NCBI GenBank assembly: GCA_913061235.1 | Contig: CAJXTB010000002.1 | Location: 186,001 to 250,000, forward strand | DNA length: 64,000 nucleotides | Source of the DNA: an uncultured Pseudomonadota bacterium | Lineage (GTDB): Bacteria; Myxococcota_A; UBA796; GCA-2862545 | Direction: 5' to 3' | Part shown: in pieces, positions 9,050 to 16,187 of the stretch | Position numbering within the stretch: the first letter of the stretch is position 1 | Layout of the letters: every line of letters begins with the position of its first letter | Translations under genes and position numbers: made by a program | Notes under the pieces: model-generated | What the model was told of the DNA's origin: nothing | The model's input: the letters and a program-made list of their open reading frames with translations, nothing else | The model's database searches: none

Positions 9050-9468
9050 GAGACGAAGCCTCCGGAGTTGAATGAGTCGTCGTGTGACGACGTGACGCCC
9101 ATGGCGTCCTTGACTGCAGGACTCTCTGCGTATGCCATGGTTAGCACCATGCGTAGGCCCTGAAACCCCATGCGGCGGGAGTAGTTCGGGCTGTTTTCCC
9201 ACGACGAGAGGTACTCGCGTCGGGTGACGGCGTCTGCTTTGTGAAAGCGGGCACCGGTGCGCTTTTCGCTCCATGCCATTCCCGTGTCAAAGACCCGGAA
9301 GAAGGCGAGTAGCTGCAGGCGGTCGAGGCGGGGCAGGCGCTGCAAGTAGTCCTCAACGTAGGGGACGATGCTCGCTTCAAGGCCGTCGGTGTCAAATGCG
9401 CCGCCCGGCGGAAACATGGTTTCCGCCGCTGCCGTAACGATTCGGCGGTCAAGTTCTGACAATGCCAT
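9046..9468 (-). CDS. Small helical protein, possible GMC partner subunit
   Basis: 140 residues, ATG start. The sequence is mostly helical: LSELDRRIVTAAAETMFPPGGAF at the N-terminus, then PYVEDYLQRLPRLDRLQLLAFF and WENSPNYSRRMGFQGLRM. This resembles the small helical proteins or domains that accompany GMC oxidoreductases (gluconate 2-dehydrogenase subunit 3 type, and the N-terminal region of fatty-alcohol oxidases). No signal peptide is visible. Its stop overlaps the start of the aminotransferase-GMC fusion, so the two are very likely translated together and may form a complex. The subunit role is inferred from context. Confidence 0.7.
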   Translation of the reverse strand: MALSELDRRIVTAAAETMFPPGGAFDTDGLEASIVPYVEDYLQRLPRLDRLQLLAFFRVFDTGMAWSEKRTGARFHKADAVTRREYLSSWENSPNYSRRMGFQGLRMVLTMAYAESPAVKDAMGVTSSHDDSFNSGGFVS

Positions 9469-9783
9469 GGGGACCTCGCGGGCTCACTACTGAGCGGGGC
9501 TTGCCTTTACCCTGTGGCTAGCGGTTCTGCGAGTGAGGGCGGCGCCGCGTTTTGTCGCGGTAGGACTGGATTTGAGGATGGGGCGGCAGTGAGCACCGAG
9601 CTGTGTGCTGTGAGTCTGCGTGTAATGCCCGTTTTCAAGGTTGCTCGTGGACCATCGGATTCCACGAGTCACCCGAATGTGGCGAGGGGCGTGTTCGGTG
9701 TCGAACACGGCTCTCGCAGCTCAATGCCTGGTCGGCTGGAGTGTTGCGCTGTGCCCAACACTCTCGACCGACCGGAAATGTCC
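9469..9783. other. Intergenic region with two inverted repeats
   Basis: 315 bp without a supported gene. It separates the FKBP gene's 3' end from the start of the small helical gene, both on the minus strand. It must hold the promoter for the helical/fusion operon, but I could not identify a clear -35/-10 pair. Two inverted repeats are visible: GTGTTCG / CGAACAC around a 4-base loop at 9691-9708, and a longer one at 9730-9773 (listed separately). A plus-strand open frame across the region (9514-9966) has no recognisable features and is treated as chance. Confidence 0.6.
9730..9773 (-). terminator. Hairpin downstream of FKBP gene
   Basis: GGTCGG...AGTGTTG pairs with CAACACT...CCGACC across a short loop, 11 bp beyond the FKBP stop on the minus strand. 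There is no run of T after the stem, so it may be a factor-dependent or mRNA-stabilising hairpin rather than a classical intrinsic terminator. Confidence 0.4.
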
Positions 9784-10506
9784 CTAGCTCTCGACGGCGA
9801 GAAGCTCGACTTCGAAGACGAGAACTGCGTTCGGACCGATCTTGTCGCCGCTTCCGCGCGGGCCGTATGCAAGGTCGCCTGGAATGAACAGCTTGTACTT
9901 GTCACCGACTTGCATCATCTGCAGAGCTTCGGTCCAGCCGCGGATGACGCCGTTCACGCGGAATGAGGTGGGCTCGCCGCGGCCGTAGCTGCTGTCGAAC
10001 TCAGTTCCGTCGATGAGCGTGCCCTTGTAGTGCACAGTCACGCGGTCAGTGGCACTTGGCGTGGCGCCGTCACCTTCGGTGAGGACTTCGTACTGAAGGC
10101 CGCTCTCGGTCACGGAGACTTCGGGACGCTCGGCGTTGGTCGCGAGGAAGGCTGCGCCTTCGGCTTCATTGGCGTCGCCTGCGGAAGCGCGGCGAGCCAT
10201 CTGGGCTTCGCGTTGTGCGGCGCCGAATGCCCGCAGCGTGGTGCCGATTTCTTCCTCGGTCATCTTCATGTCGCCGCTGTAGCCATCACGCAGTCCTGCG
10301 ATCATGGCGTCCATGTCGACCTCAATCTCTTGAGCGTTGAACTTGTTGCCGATGTCGGCGCCGAGGGCGTACGACGTCTTCTGGGCTTCGTCTTCCATGT
10401 TGACTTCCGTGACCGCTGCAGTCTCGGTGGTCGGAGCCTCCGTACTGGCGGGGGTTTCACAGGCCGAGATGGCGAGTAGGGCGACGAGGGGGGCGAACAT
10501 GCGCAT
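9784..10506 (-). CDS. FKBP-type peptidyl-prolyl isomerase lipoprotein
   Basis: 240 residues from ATG 10506, preceded by AGGAG with a 5-base spacer; the longer frame lacks these. The leader ends LLAISAC, a lipobox, so the protein should be a lipoprotein facing the periplasm. Residues about 35-125 match the FkpA-type dimerisation domain (KTSYALGADIGNKF). Residues about 140-240 are the FKBP domain: DRVTVHYKGTLIDGTEFDSSYGRG, then GVIRGWTEALQMMQVGDKYKL, then IPGDLAYGPRG. It catalyses prolyl cis-trans isomerisation and helps fold envelope proteins. About 175 bp upstream is non-coding. Confidence 0.95.
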   Translation of the reverse strand: MRMFAPLVALLAISACETPASTEAPTTETAAVTEVNMEDEAQKTSYALGADIGNKFNAQEIEVDMDAMIAGLRDGYSGDMKMTEEEIGTTLRAFGAAQREAQMARRASAGDANEAEGAAFLATNAERPEVSVTESGLQYEVLTEGDGATPSATDRVTVHYKGTLIDGTEFDSSYGRGEPTSFRVNGVIRGWTEALQMMQVGDKYKLFIPGDLAYGPRGSGDKIGPNAVLVFEVELLAVES

Positions 10507-10681
10507 GAATTCTCCTAAGCAAAGGCGGGGCAACTTGGTCCATCGCACAGCGTGTGTCAACGCACAGACCGTCAAACGTTGGAACTGTGTGCCGAAACAA
10601 CAAACGACCCGCCTTAGAGGCGAGCCGTTCAATGAGGGCTTTGGTCGGGAAGACCGAGAGAACCCGGAGTAGTCGCTGTGC

Positions 10682-11119
10682 CTACGAGTCGGCGGCAGCG
10701 GTGACTTCCGTCACGACAAAGTACTGAACCCCGCCAACTTCGAGGCGCTTGCCCGTCAGTGCTACGCGGGTGTCGGCCGGAGCGGTCTCAATGACTTCGT
10801 TGGCGACGACGCGGACGTTTCCGCCAACGACAAACGGCGCGGCGACGTGTGATTCGAGGTCATCCGATGCACGGACCAAGCTGCCGGTGAAGGCAAAGTC
10901 GCCACCCTCGGAGAGGATGCGTTGGGCCATCATGCCGGTTGTGTAGCTACACGCGTCTCCAACGAGCTCTGCGCTCTTGGCGCAGGCAGCGGCGTCTGCA
11001 GCAGCCATCTGGGTGTCCGCTTGTGCAGGGGTTGCCTGTGCAGTCGCTTGACGGGGGGGGCATGCAAGAGCGGTGACGGGCAGAGCCATGCCGAGACCAA
11101 TTAGAACTGGGAGACGCAT
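10682..11119 (-). CDS. Small secreted or lipoprotein, unknown function
   Basis: 145 residues with an ATG preceded by GAGG. The N-terminus MRLPVLIGLGMALPVTALAC looks like a signal peptide whose last cysteine could serve as a lipobox (ALAC). An Ala/Gln-rich linker follows, then a mixed region with two further cysteines (AACAKSAELVGDAC) that could form a disulfide, and a strand-rich C-terminus (LTGKRLEVGGVQYFVVTEV) that resembles a small beta-barrel/OB-like fold. No family recognised. It lies between the RpoH-like sigma gene and the FKBP gene on the same strand. Confidence 0.65.
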   Translation of the reverse strand: MRLPVLIGLGMALPVTALACPPRQATAQATPAQADTQMAAADAAACAKSAELVGDACSYTTGMMAQRILSEGGDFAFTGSLVRASDDLESHVAAPFVVGGNVRVVANEVIETAPADTRVALTGKRLEVGGVQYFVVTEVTAAADS

Positions 11120-11199
11120 CGGAACCTCACGGGTGATGCATTGTCATACCGCGTCCTGTGAACGAGTCGCTACCTATCGACACGCGTTGACAGGACCGC

Positions 11200-12264
11200 T
11201 CAGCTGTTGTCCGTGTCGAACTCGAAGGCGACCTCGTCTCCAAGGGTCTTCTCGAGGTGAACTTTGAGCTTCTTCTTGAGCCGTGCTTCAATCTGTCGCA
11301 TGCGTTCGCGACTGACTTCGTAGCGGCGCCCGAGGTCCGCCAGAGAGGTGGGATCGGTGTTGAGCAGGCGCTCTTCCCAGATGACGATGTCGCGCTCCGC
11401 AGTCAGGGTCTCGCGGAAGGAGTCGAGTGCAACACGCAGTCTGTCGGACAGCTCACGCTTTGCCGCACCGACTTCCGGCCCGTCTTGCAGGGGGTCGGGC
11501 AGGGTCTCTGCCAGGGTGCGAGAGTCATCCGAGTCGCCGCTCGGGGTGTCTAGGGAGACGGTTCCGGAGCGAATGTTGTCGAAGCGCTCAATGTCGCGCT
11601 CACTGACTCCGAGTCGCTCGGACAGCATCTTGTTCTTGGGAACGATGCCCTCAGCGATGAGGCGATTGCGTTCGCGGCCCAGCTCCAAGAAGAGCTTCCG
11701 TCCAGCACGGGTTGAGCCGTACTTGACTAGGTGGAAGTTCTCCATGAGGTAGCGGAAGATCATCGCCCGAATCCAGTGCCGGGCGTAGGCGCTAAACGGC
11801 ACGCCGCGCGACAGGTCGAAGCGGTCGAGTGCCTGGATGAGTCCGACCGTTCCTTCTTGAACGAGGTCGATGATGTCAGCCCAGTGACGCTGGTACTGCA
11901 TGGCAATCTTGAGCACGAGGCGCATGTGCGACGAGACCAACAGGTTGGCCGCTTCTGGGTCCTGAGTTTCGGCGTAGGCCTTGGTGTATCGCTTCTCTTC
12001 TTCTGGCGTGAGCATGGGGGCAGTGCGCGCCCAGCGCACGTAGTACGACATCGTGGTCTCGCCTGGACGGCGAGGTGGCGCTGCGGGCTCAAAGTACGGT
12101 CGGACTACGGGAAGGCTAGGGGTTGCGGTGGCTGCGTGCATGTCGGCTCCGGGCGCACCTGCAGCGTCGCCGCTTTCTGCGTCAGCAGGTGTGCTGTCGC
12201 TGTCTACGGACGTGTCGTCGCTGGTGTCGCGCTCTGGTTCTGAAATGCCCACGGCCTCTCCCAT
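11200..12264 (-). CDS. RNA polymerase sigma factor, RpoH (sigma-32)-like
   Basis: 354 residues from ATG 12264. After an acidic, Ala-rich N-terminal extension of about 75 residues come the sigma-70 regions. Region 1.2/2: LTPEEEKRYTKAYAE, then LLVSSHMRLVLKIAMQYQRHWADIIDLVQEGTVGLIQALDRFD and FSAYARHWIRAMIFRYLMEN. Region 3: ISERLGVSERDIERF-like. Region 4.2: LADLGRRYEVSRERMRQIEARLKKKLK. The WIRAMIFRYLMEN block is like the RpoH branch, which typically directs heat-shock or stress genes in Gram-negatives; myxobacteria have several RpoH-like sigmas with other roles. The low-complexity extension is longer than in E. coli RpoH. Divergent from the DCC gene. Confidence 0.9.
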   Translation of the reverse strand: MGEAVGISEPERDTSDDTSVDSDSTPADAESGDAAGAPGADMHAATATPSLPVVRPYFEPAAPPRRPGETTMSYYVRWARTAPMLTPEEEKRYTKAYAETQDPEAANLLVSSHMRLVLKIAMQYQRHWADIIDLVQEGTVGLIQALDRFDLSRGVPFSAYARHWIRAMIFRYLMENFHLVKYGSTRAGRKLFLELGRERNRLIAEGIVPKNKMLSERLGVSERDIERFDNIRSGTVSLDTPSGDSDDSRTLAETLPDPLQDGPEVGAAKRELSDRLRVALDSFRETLTAERDIVIWEERLLNTDPTSLADLGRRYEVSRERMRQIEARLKKKLKVHLEKTLGDEVAFEFDTDNS

Positions 12265-12326
12265 GTCAAGCCCTAGCTGCCACGGATGGCGGCAGGACCT
12301 GTGTACGCTCCGAGTTACGCACATTT

Positions 12327-12767
12327 ATGCACGCCGCCACTGATCGTGACCATCTTCCACCGTACACGCTGTTGTTCGACGGTGATTGTGCCGTGTGTGA
12401 CCGCACCGTCACGTGGTTGCTCGCCCGGGACCCATCCGGTGTGTTGGCGTATGCGCCTCTTCAGGGGCCCACGGCCACAGCGATTCGTGACCGTCATCCA
12501 GAGTGGCCGGCGAACCTGGACAGTCTAGTCCTGGTGATCCAAGGCGAAGACGGGGAGCGCGTGCTCTTCTACAGCACAGCAGTCCTCACGGCCGTCGGCA
12601 ATCTCGCGGGCTTTCTGCCATTTGTTTGCCGGACACTGCTGTGGATTCCAGCCCCGCTTCGCGACCCGTTCTACCGAGGGTTTGCGCGCGTTCGCTACAG
12701 CATCTTCGGCAAGCTCGACACGTGCCGTCTACCGATGCCCGGTGAGGCCGAGCGTTTTTACGCCTGA
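12327..12767 (+). CDS. DCC-family thiol-disulfide oxidoreductase (DUF393)
   Basis: 146 residues from ATG 12327. Near the N-terminus is the family signature LLFDGDCAVCDRTVTWLL with a CxxC at residues 21-24, followed by the usual aromatic/hydrophobic segments and a C-terminal YRGFARVRYSIFGKLDTCRLP. Length and order match DCC/YuxK proteins, which are predicted thiol-disulfide oxidoreductases of unclear substrate. No signal peptide, so it is probably cytoplasmic or membrane-associated. Divergent from the sigma-factor gene with about 60 bp between, and convergent with the phosphatase gene. Confidence 0.9.
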   Translation: MHAATDRDHLPPYTLLFDGDCAVCDRTVTWLLARDPSGVLAYAPLQGPTATAIRDRHPEWPANLDSLVLVIQGEDGERVLFYSTAVLTAVGNLAGFLPFVCRTLLWIPAPLRDPFYRGFARVRYSIFGKLDTCRLPMPGEAERFYA

Positions 12768-12827
12768 CACTGCCGCGCTGTCTCGGCTTTGGCTTTGACA
12801 GGTGAACCGGAAGCTCTAAAGCGGCGT

Positions 12828-13469
12828 TCATCGATTGATCGCTTGGTAGTCGCGCTGAGCGGGCACCTGCACAATCTTGTCTTCCTCGATGAGGTAGCCG
12901 CTGAGAGCGCCGCCGTAGACACAGCCAGTGTCCAGCCCAATGATGTGCGGCTGTCCGTTGTGCTCAACACGTACCAAGCCACCTACGGCGTCATGTCCAA
13001 AGATGACCCGCCGCGTTCCCCAATAGACTTGGTGCCAGTGGGGGTTCGGCGGGCGGTCCACAGGCCAGCGACGACGGTACAGAGCGGTCGACCGGGAGGT
13101 GCGCTTCTTCCTTCCGCTTGGATGAAGTCCAGCATGAACCACGGTGAAGCCTTCGACATCTAGGAAGAGGGGAAGTGCCCGCAACCAGTCTTGCCACTGG
13201 GTACCCGTCTTGTTGAGACGCTCAATGCATAGATGAGCCAAGGTGTCCGTCGGACGCTCGCCATCCAGCGCGCTGATGAGTCGTTGGTCGTGATTGCCAA
13301 GGACCGCTTCTATGCCGTGCTTTCGGATGCACTTGTAGACGCCCGCCGGCTTCGGTCCCTTCGTGAAGAGGTCGCCGACGAGCACAACACGGTCCGGCTT
13401 GGTCCGCTTCAACAGCTGAACCAGCTCGTCTTTGCACCCGTGAACATCGCCAACTACCAGCGTTCGCAT
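12828..13469 (-). CDS. PPP-family metallophosphoesterase
   Basis: 213 residues, ATG. All five metal-binding motifs of the PPP family are present in order: GDVHG (residues 7-11), GDLFTKGP, GNHD, VVHAG and IFGHD. This pattern is shared by bacterial Ser/Thr protein phosphatases (PrpA-like), diadenosine tetraphosphatase ApaH and related calcineurin-like phosphatases. The size is close to PrpA-type protein phosphatases and shorter than E. coli ApaH. Substrate cannot be decided from sequence alone. It sits divergently from the helical protein gene at 13529. Confidence 0.9.
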   Translation of the reverse strand: MRTLVVGDVHGCKDELVQLLKRTKPDRVVLVGDLFTKGPKPAGVYKCIRKHGIEAVLGNHDQRLISALDGERPTDTLAHLCIERLNKTGTQWQDWLRALPLFLDVEGFTVVHAGLHPSGRKKRTSRSTALYRRRWPVDRPPNPHWHQVYWGTRRVIFGHDAVGGLVRVEHNGQPHIIGLDTGCVYGGALSGYLIEEDKIVQVPAQRDYQAINR

Positions 13470-13528
13470 GGCCGCGTCATACTCCAGTGGGCCTCATATG
13501 GGCTAGAATAGCGCACTGCGAGGACGCG

Positions 13529-14200
13529 ATGAGCACGGTGTACACAAACTCTTCCCAAGACCAATTCTACCAGTTTCCCGAAGGGGCTGAAATTGCGGAT
13601 GGCGACTTGCTATTACGTAGCCTGCGAGGCGATAAACGCATGGTGGATGCAACCGCTGCTGAAGCGTTTGAAGTGGACGAAGCCACCGCCAAGGCTCTAG
13701 TCAGGGATGAGGTTCGTTCGTTCAGCAAGAACGCCGCGACCGCTTTCTCGACTCTTGGCGAGGTACTCCGTGCTGCATCGCAGAAGTCGGTGCCGAAGCC
13801 CAGTGCTGACCAGACGCCTCCAGCCGATGTCTTGGCCCGAGCGCTCGGTGTGACCTCTGATCAGCTGCGCAGTGACCCGTCGGCGGTGAAGATGGGGCTG
13901 TCATCGGTGCTTCAAGGACTTGCTCAAGCGGTGCAAGAAGCGACCTCGGAGGCGCCAGTCGACAAGGAACGCACCGAGGCGCGCGTGCGAAGCGTTGCGG
14001 AGGCTCTCGGGGCCGACGCACCGGACACCAGCGTTGTCCGCGACAGCATGCAGAAGCTGTCTGCGTCACTCAATGACCCGGCACTGTCGGCAAAGATTCG
14101 TGACGCCTCAGCGCGCATTGAAGAAGCGGCTGCCAACCTGAAGTCCCAGGGCGAGCGTATCGTTAGCGAGCTGGATGGTGACGGCCAGGACGCGTCGTGA
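13529..14200 (+). CDS. Helical cytoplasmic protein of unknown function
   Basis: 223 residues from ATG 13529, with GAGGA just upstream; an earlier in-frame ATG at 13487 lacks a ribosome site. The sequence is Ala/Asp/Glu/Ser-rich and largely helical, with heptad-like stretches near the C-terminus (IRDASARIEEAAANLKSQGERIVSEL). No signal peptide or known motif is seen. The stop overlaps the GTG start of gmd (GTGA), so the two genes are probably co-translated, yet nothing links this protein to sugar metabolism. I do not recognise the family. Confidence 0.75.
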   Translation: MSTVYTNSSQDQFYQFPEGAEIADGDLLLRSLRGDKRMVDATAAEAFEVDEATAKALVRDEVRSFSKNAATAFSTLGEVLRAASQKSVPKPSADQTPPADVLARALGVTSDQLRSDPSAVKMGLSSVLQGLAQAVQEATSEAPVDKERTEARVRSVAEALGADAPDTSVVRDSMQKLSASLNDPALSAKIRDASARIEEAAANLKSQGERIVSELDGDGQDAS

Positions 14201-15156
14201 AGTCCGCTCTTATTACCGGGGTCACAGGGCAAGACGGTTCCTACCTAGCGGAATTCTTGCTCGAAAAAGGGTATCGGGTGTTTGGTCTTGTCCGCCGGGC
14301 GAGCACGCCAAATACCGGTCGCATTGACCATCTGCTGGACCGCATTTCGCTGATTCCCGGCGACATGCTGGACGGGGACTCGTTGGTCGATGCTGTCGTC
14401 GCTTCGCAGCCAGACGAGGTCTACCACCTTGCCGCTCAGAGCGATGTTGGCCTGTCTTTTCGTCAGCCCATCCTCACAGCCGAAGTCAACGCAGTGGGAA
14501 CGGTTCGACTCCTTGAAGCCATTCGACGTGAGGCGCCCAGTGCGCGCGTCTACCATGCGTCCACCAGTGAGATGTTTGGAAACGCTGCTGAGTCTCCGCA
14601 GTCCGAGAGCACGCCGTTTCATCCCCGTTCCCCGTACGGATCATCCAAGGTGTATGCACACCATATGATGGTTCACTACCGTGAAGCCTACTCGCTGTTC
14701 ACGTCGTGTGGCATCTGTTTCAACCACGAGAGTGCGCGACGAGGGCACAACTTCGTTACCCGAAAGGTTGCCCGTGAAGTGGCCCGTATTGCTTCGGGCC
14801 ACAGCCAGACGTTCTCACTCGGCAACCTGCTCTCGCGTCGCGATTGGGGCTGGGCACCCGACTATGTTCGCGGCATGTGGCAGATGCTTCAGACTGAGGA
14901 ACCGGCTGATTTCGTCTTAGCCACTGGGGTCAGCCACTCTGTGCAAGACCTGGTGGAAGCCGCATTCGCGGTTGTGGACCTGCCATGGTCAGACCACGTC
15001 CAGACAGACCCCTCCCTGCATCGCCCCACAGAAGTAGACCATCTCCGCGGAGATGCGTCGCTTGCTCAAGACGTACTCGGCTGGCAGCCGACACTGAGTT
15101 TTGAACAGCTCGTCGAACACATGGTCAAAGCGGAGATGGCTCTGCTGACACCGTGA
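14197..15156 (+). CDS. gmd: GDP-mannose 4,6-dehydratase
   Basis: 319 residues from a GTG overlapping the previous stop. It is an extended SDR: NADP-binding GVTGQDGSYLAEFLL at the N-terminus, LVRRAS, YHLAAQSDVGLSF, STSEMFG, the catalytic YGSSKVYAH (YxxxK near residue 147), and CFNHESARRGHNFVTRKV, all characteristic of GMD. It converts GDP-mannose to GDP-4-keto-6-deoxy-mannose, the branch point to GDP-fucose, GDP-rhamnose and GDP-perosamine for glycans. It is somewhat shorter than the usual 340-370 residues but keeps the late signature HRPTEVDHLRGDASLA. No GDP-fucose synthase is adjacent. Its 3' end overlaps the convergent M23 gene by 32 bp. Confidence 0.95.
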   Translation: MKSALITGVTGQDGSYLAEFLLEKGYRVFGLVRRASTPNTGRIDHLLDRISLIPGDMLDGDSLVDAVVASQPDEVYHLAAQSDVGLSFRQPILTAEVNAVGTVRLLEAIRREAPSARVYHASTSEMFGNAAESPQSESTPFHPRSPYGSSKVYAHHMMVHYREAYSLFTSCGICFNHESARRGHNFVTRKVAREVARIASGHSQTFSLGNLLSRRDWGWAPDYVRGMWQMLQTEEPADFVLATGVSHSVQDLVEAAFAVVDLPWSDHVQTDPSLHRPTEVDHLRGDASLAQDVLGWQPTLSFEQLVEHMVKAEMALLTP

Positions 15157-16087
15157 TCTCGCCTCCGGAGACGTCCCACGCGACCACACGGACATGGTCG
15201 ATGTCTTGGAGGTTCGCGTCCACGGACACGCGCATGGCCCAGGTGTCTGATGTTGCATTGAACGGTGCGGGTTGAATCATCGCACCATGGAAGTGCGGGT
15301 CATCCATGTGGATGTGCGGGTCGTACGGGGTGCCTTCTGGGTGTGCGCTGGCGTAGGGGCACTCTGGCGAGGGCCACTCAGGTTGTGGATGGGTGAAGGT
15401 CCGGTTCCACGCTGCTGGCTCCACAGGGTGCGTCGCTACAACCACTCCGTCGGCGTCTACCGCTTCGGCACGCATCCCTTCGAAGTCTAAGTCGCGGTGT
15501 GCAACCTCGACATCAATGACAATGGAGGTTTCCGTCCACGTTGCGTGGATGGTGGGTGGGCCTGCGTCATGAAGGTCGAGCCAGGGGACCGGGTTGACCG
15601 CCCCTTGCTGCCAGACGGAGCCATCCCGCATCTCAAAATGAAGGTGTTCGAAGCCGCTATCAGAAGCGCCGGAGTAGCCGAGCAGCTGGCCTGCGCGGAC
15701 CGTGTCTCCAACACGAACAACCGTCTCTGAGACGTGTAGGTACCCGGAGAATGTGCAGTTGTCGGGCTGGCCAAAGCAGCCTTCGCCGTGGGCTACTTGA
15801 ATGACGGTGTCAGAGTACGACGCGTGAGAGCCGGCAAGGCGAACCACGCCGTCTTCTAGGGCAATCAGCGGCGTGCCAATGGGGGTCGGCAGGTCGATTC
15901 CTCGGTGAAAGTCGTATCGAGCATCTTCACTGCTCTTTAGGCGGGGGCCGAAGCCGCTACTGACCAATCGAGAGTCACTGTCAAGAGGCCAGGACTCCAG
16001 CTCGGGGGCTGTGCAGCCGACGATGAGTAGGAGTAAAAGGGGGAGAGGGCTGCCCGCGACGCGAGGTTCGATCAGTGATGAACTCAT
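15125..16087 (-). CDS. M23-family (LytM) metallopeptidase lipoprotein
   Basis: 320 residues from ATG 16087. The leader LPLLLLLIVGC is a lipoprotein signal. Residues about 40-170 form the LytM domain with the zinc ligands visible as HRGIDLP (H and D) and HLHFEM (HxH); between them GYLHVSETVVRVGDTVRAGQLLGYSG is typical. Family members cut peptidoglycan cross-bridges or act as regulators. All metal ligands are present, so it may be active. The last 150 residues form an extra strand-rich domain with many His (HIHMDDPHFHGA) that I do not recognise. Convergently overlaps gmd by 32 bp. Confidence 0.9.
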   Translation of the reverse strand: MSSSLIEPRVAGSPLPLLLLLIVGCTAPELESWPLDSDSRLVSSGFGPRLKSSEDARYDFHRGIDLPTPIGTPLIALEDGVVRLAGSHASYSDTVIQVAHGEGCFGQPDNCTFSGYLHVSETVVRVGDTVRAGQLLGYSGASDSGFEHLHFEMRDGSVWQQGAVNPVPWLDLHDAGPPTIHATWTETSIVIDVEVAHRDLDFEGMRAEAVDADGVVVATHPVEPAAWNRTFTHPQPEWPSPECPYASAHPEGTPYDPHIHMDDPHFHGAMIQPAPFNATSDTWAMRVSVDANLQDIDHVRVVAWDVSGGEITVSAEPSPL

Positions 16088-16187
16088 GCGCAATGTCCCT
16101 CCCCAAGTCCAGTGCGCTTCGCTTGTGCGTCCCGTCGCGGGCACCGAGAGATACGGCCCGCATGGGCCCGTCGTTTAGGTGGAACTT

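Noticed and set aside
9050-9274. An extra 75 N-terminal codons on the aminotransferase-GMC fusion
   Set aside because: The region is the coding sequence of the overlapping small gene in another frame; the aminotransferase start is the ATG in the ATGA overlap.
9514-9966. A plus-strand 150-codon open frame between the FKBP and small helical genes
   Set aside because: It has no motif and its 3' half is antisense to the clear FKBP domain.
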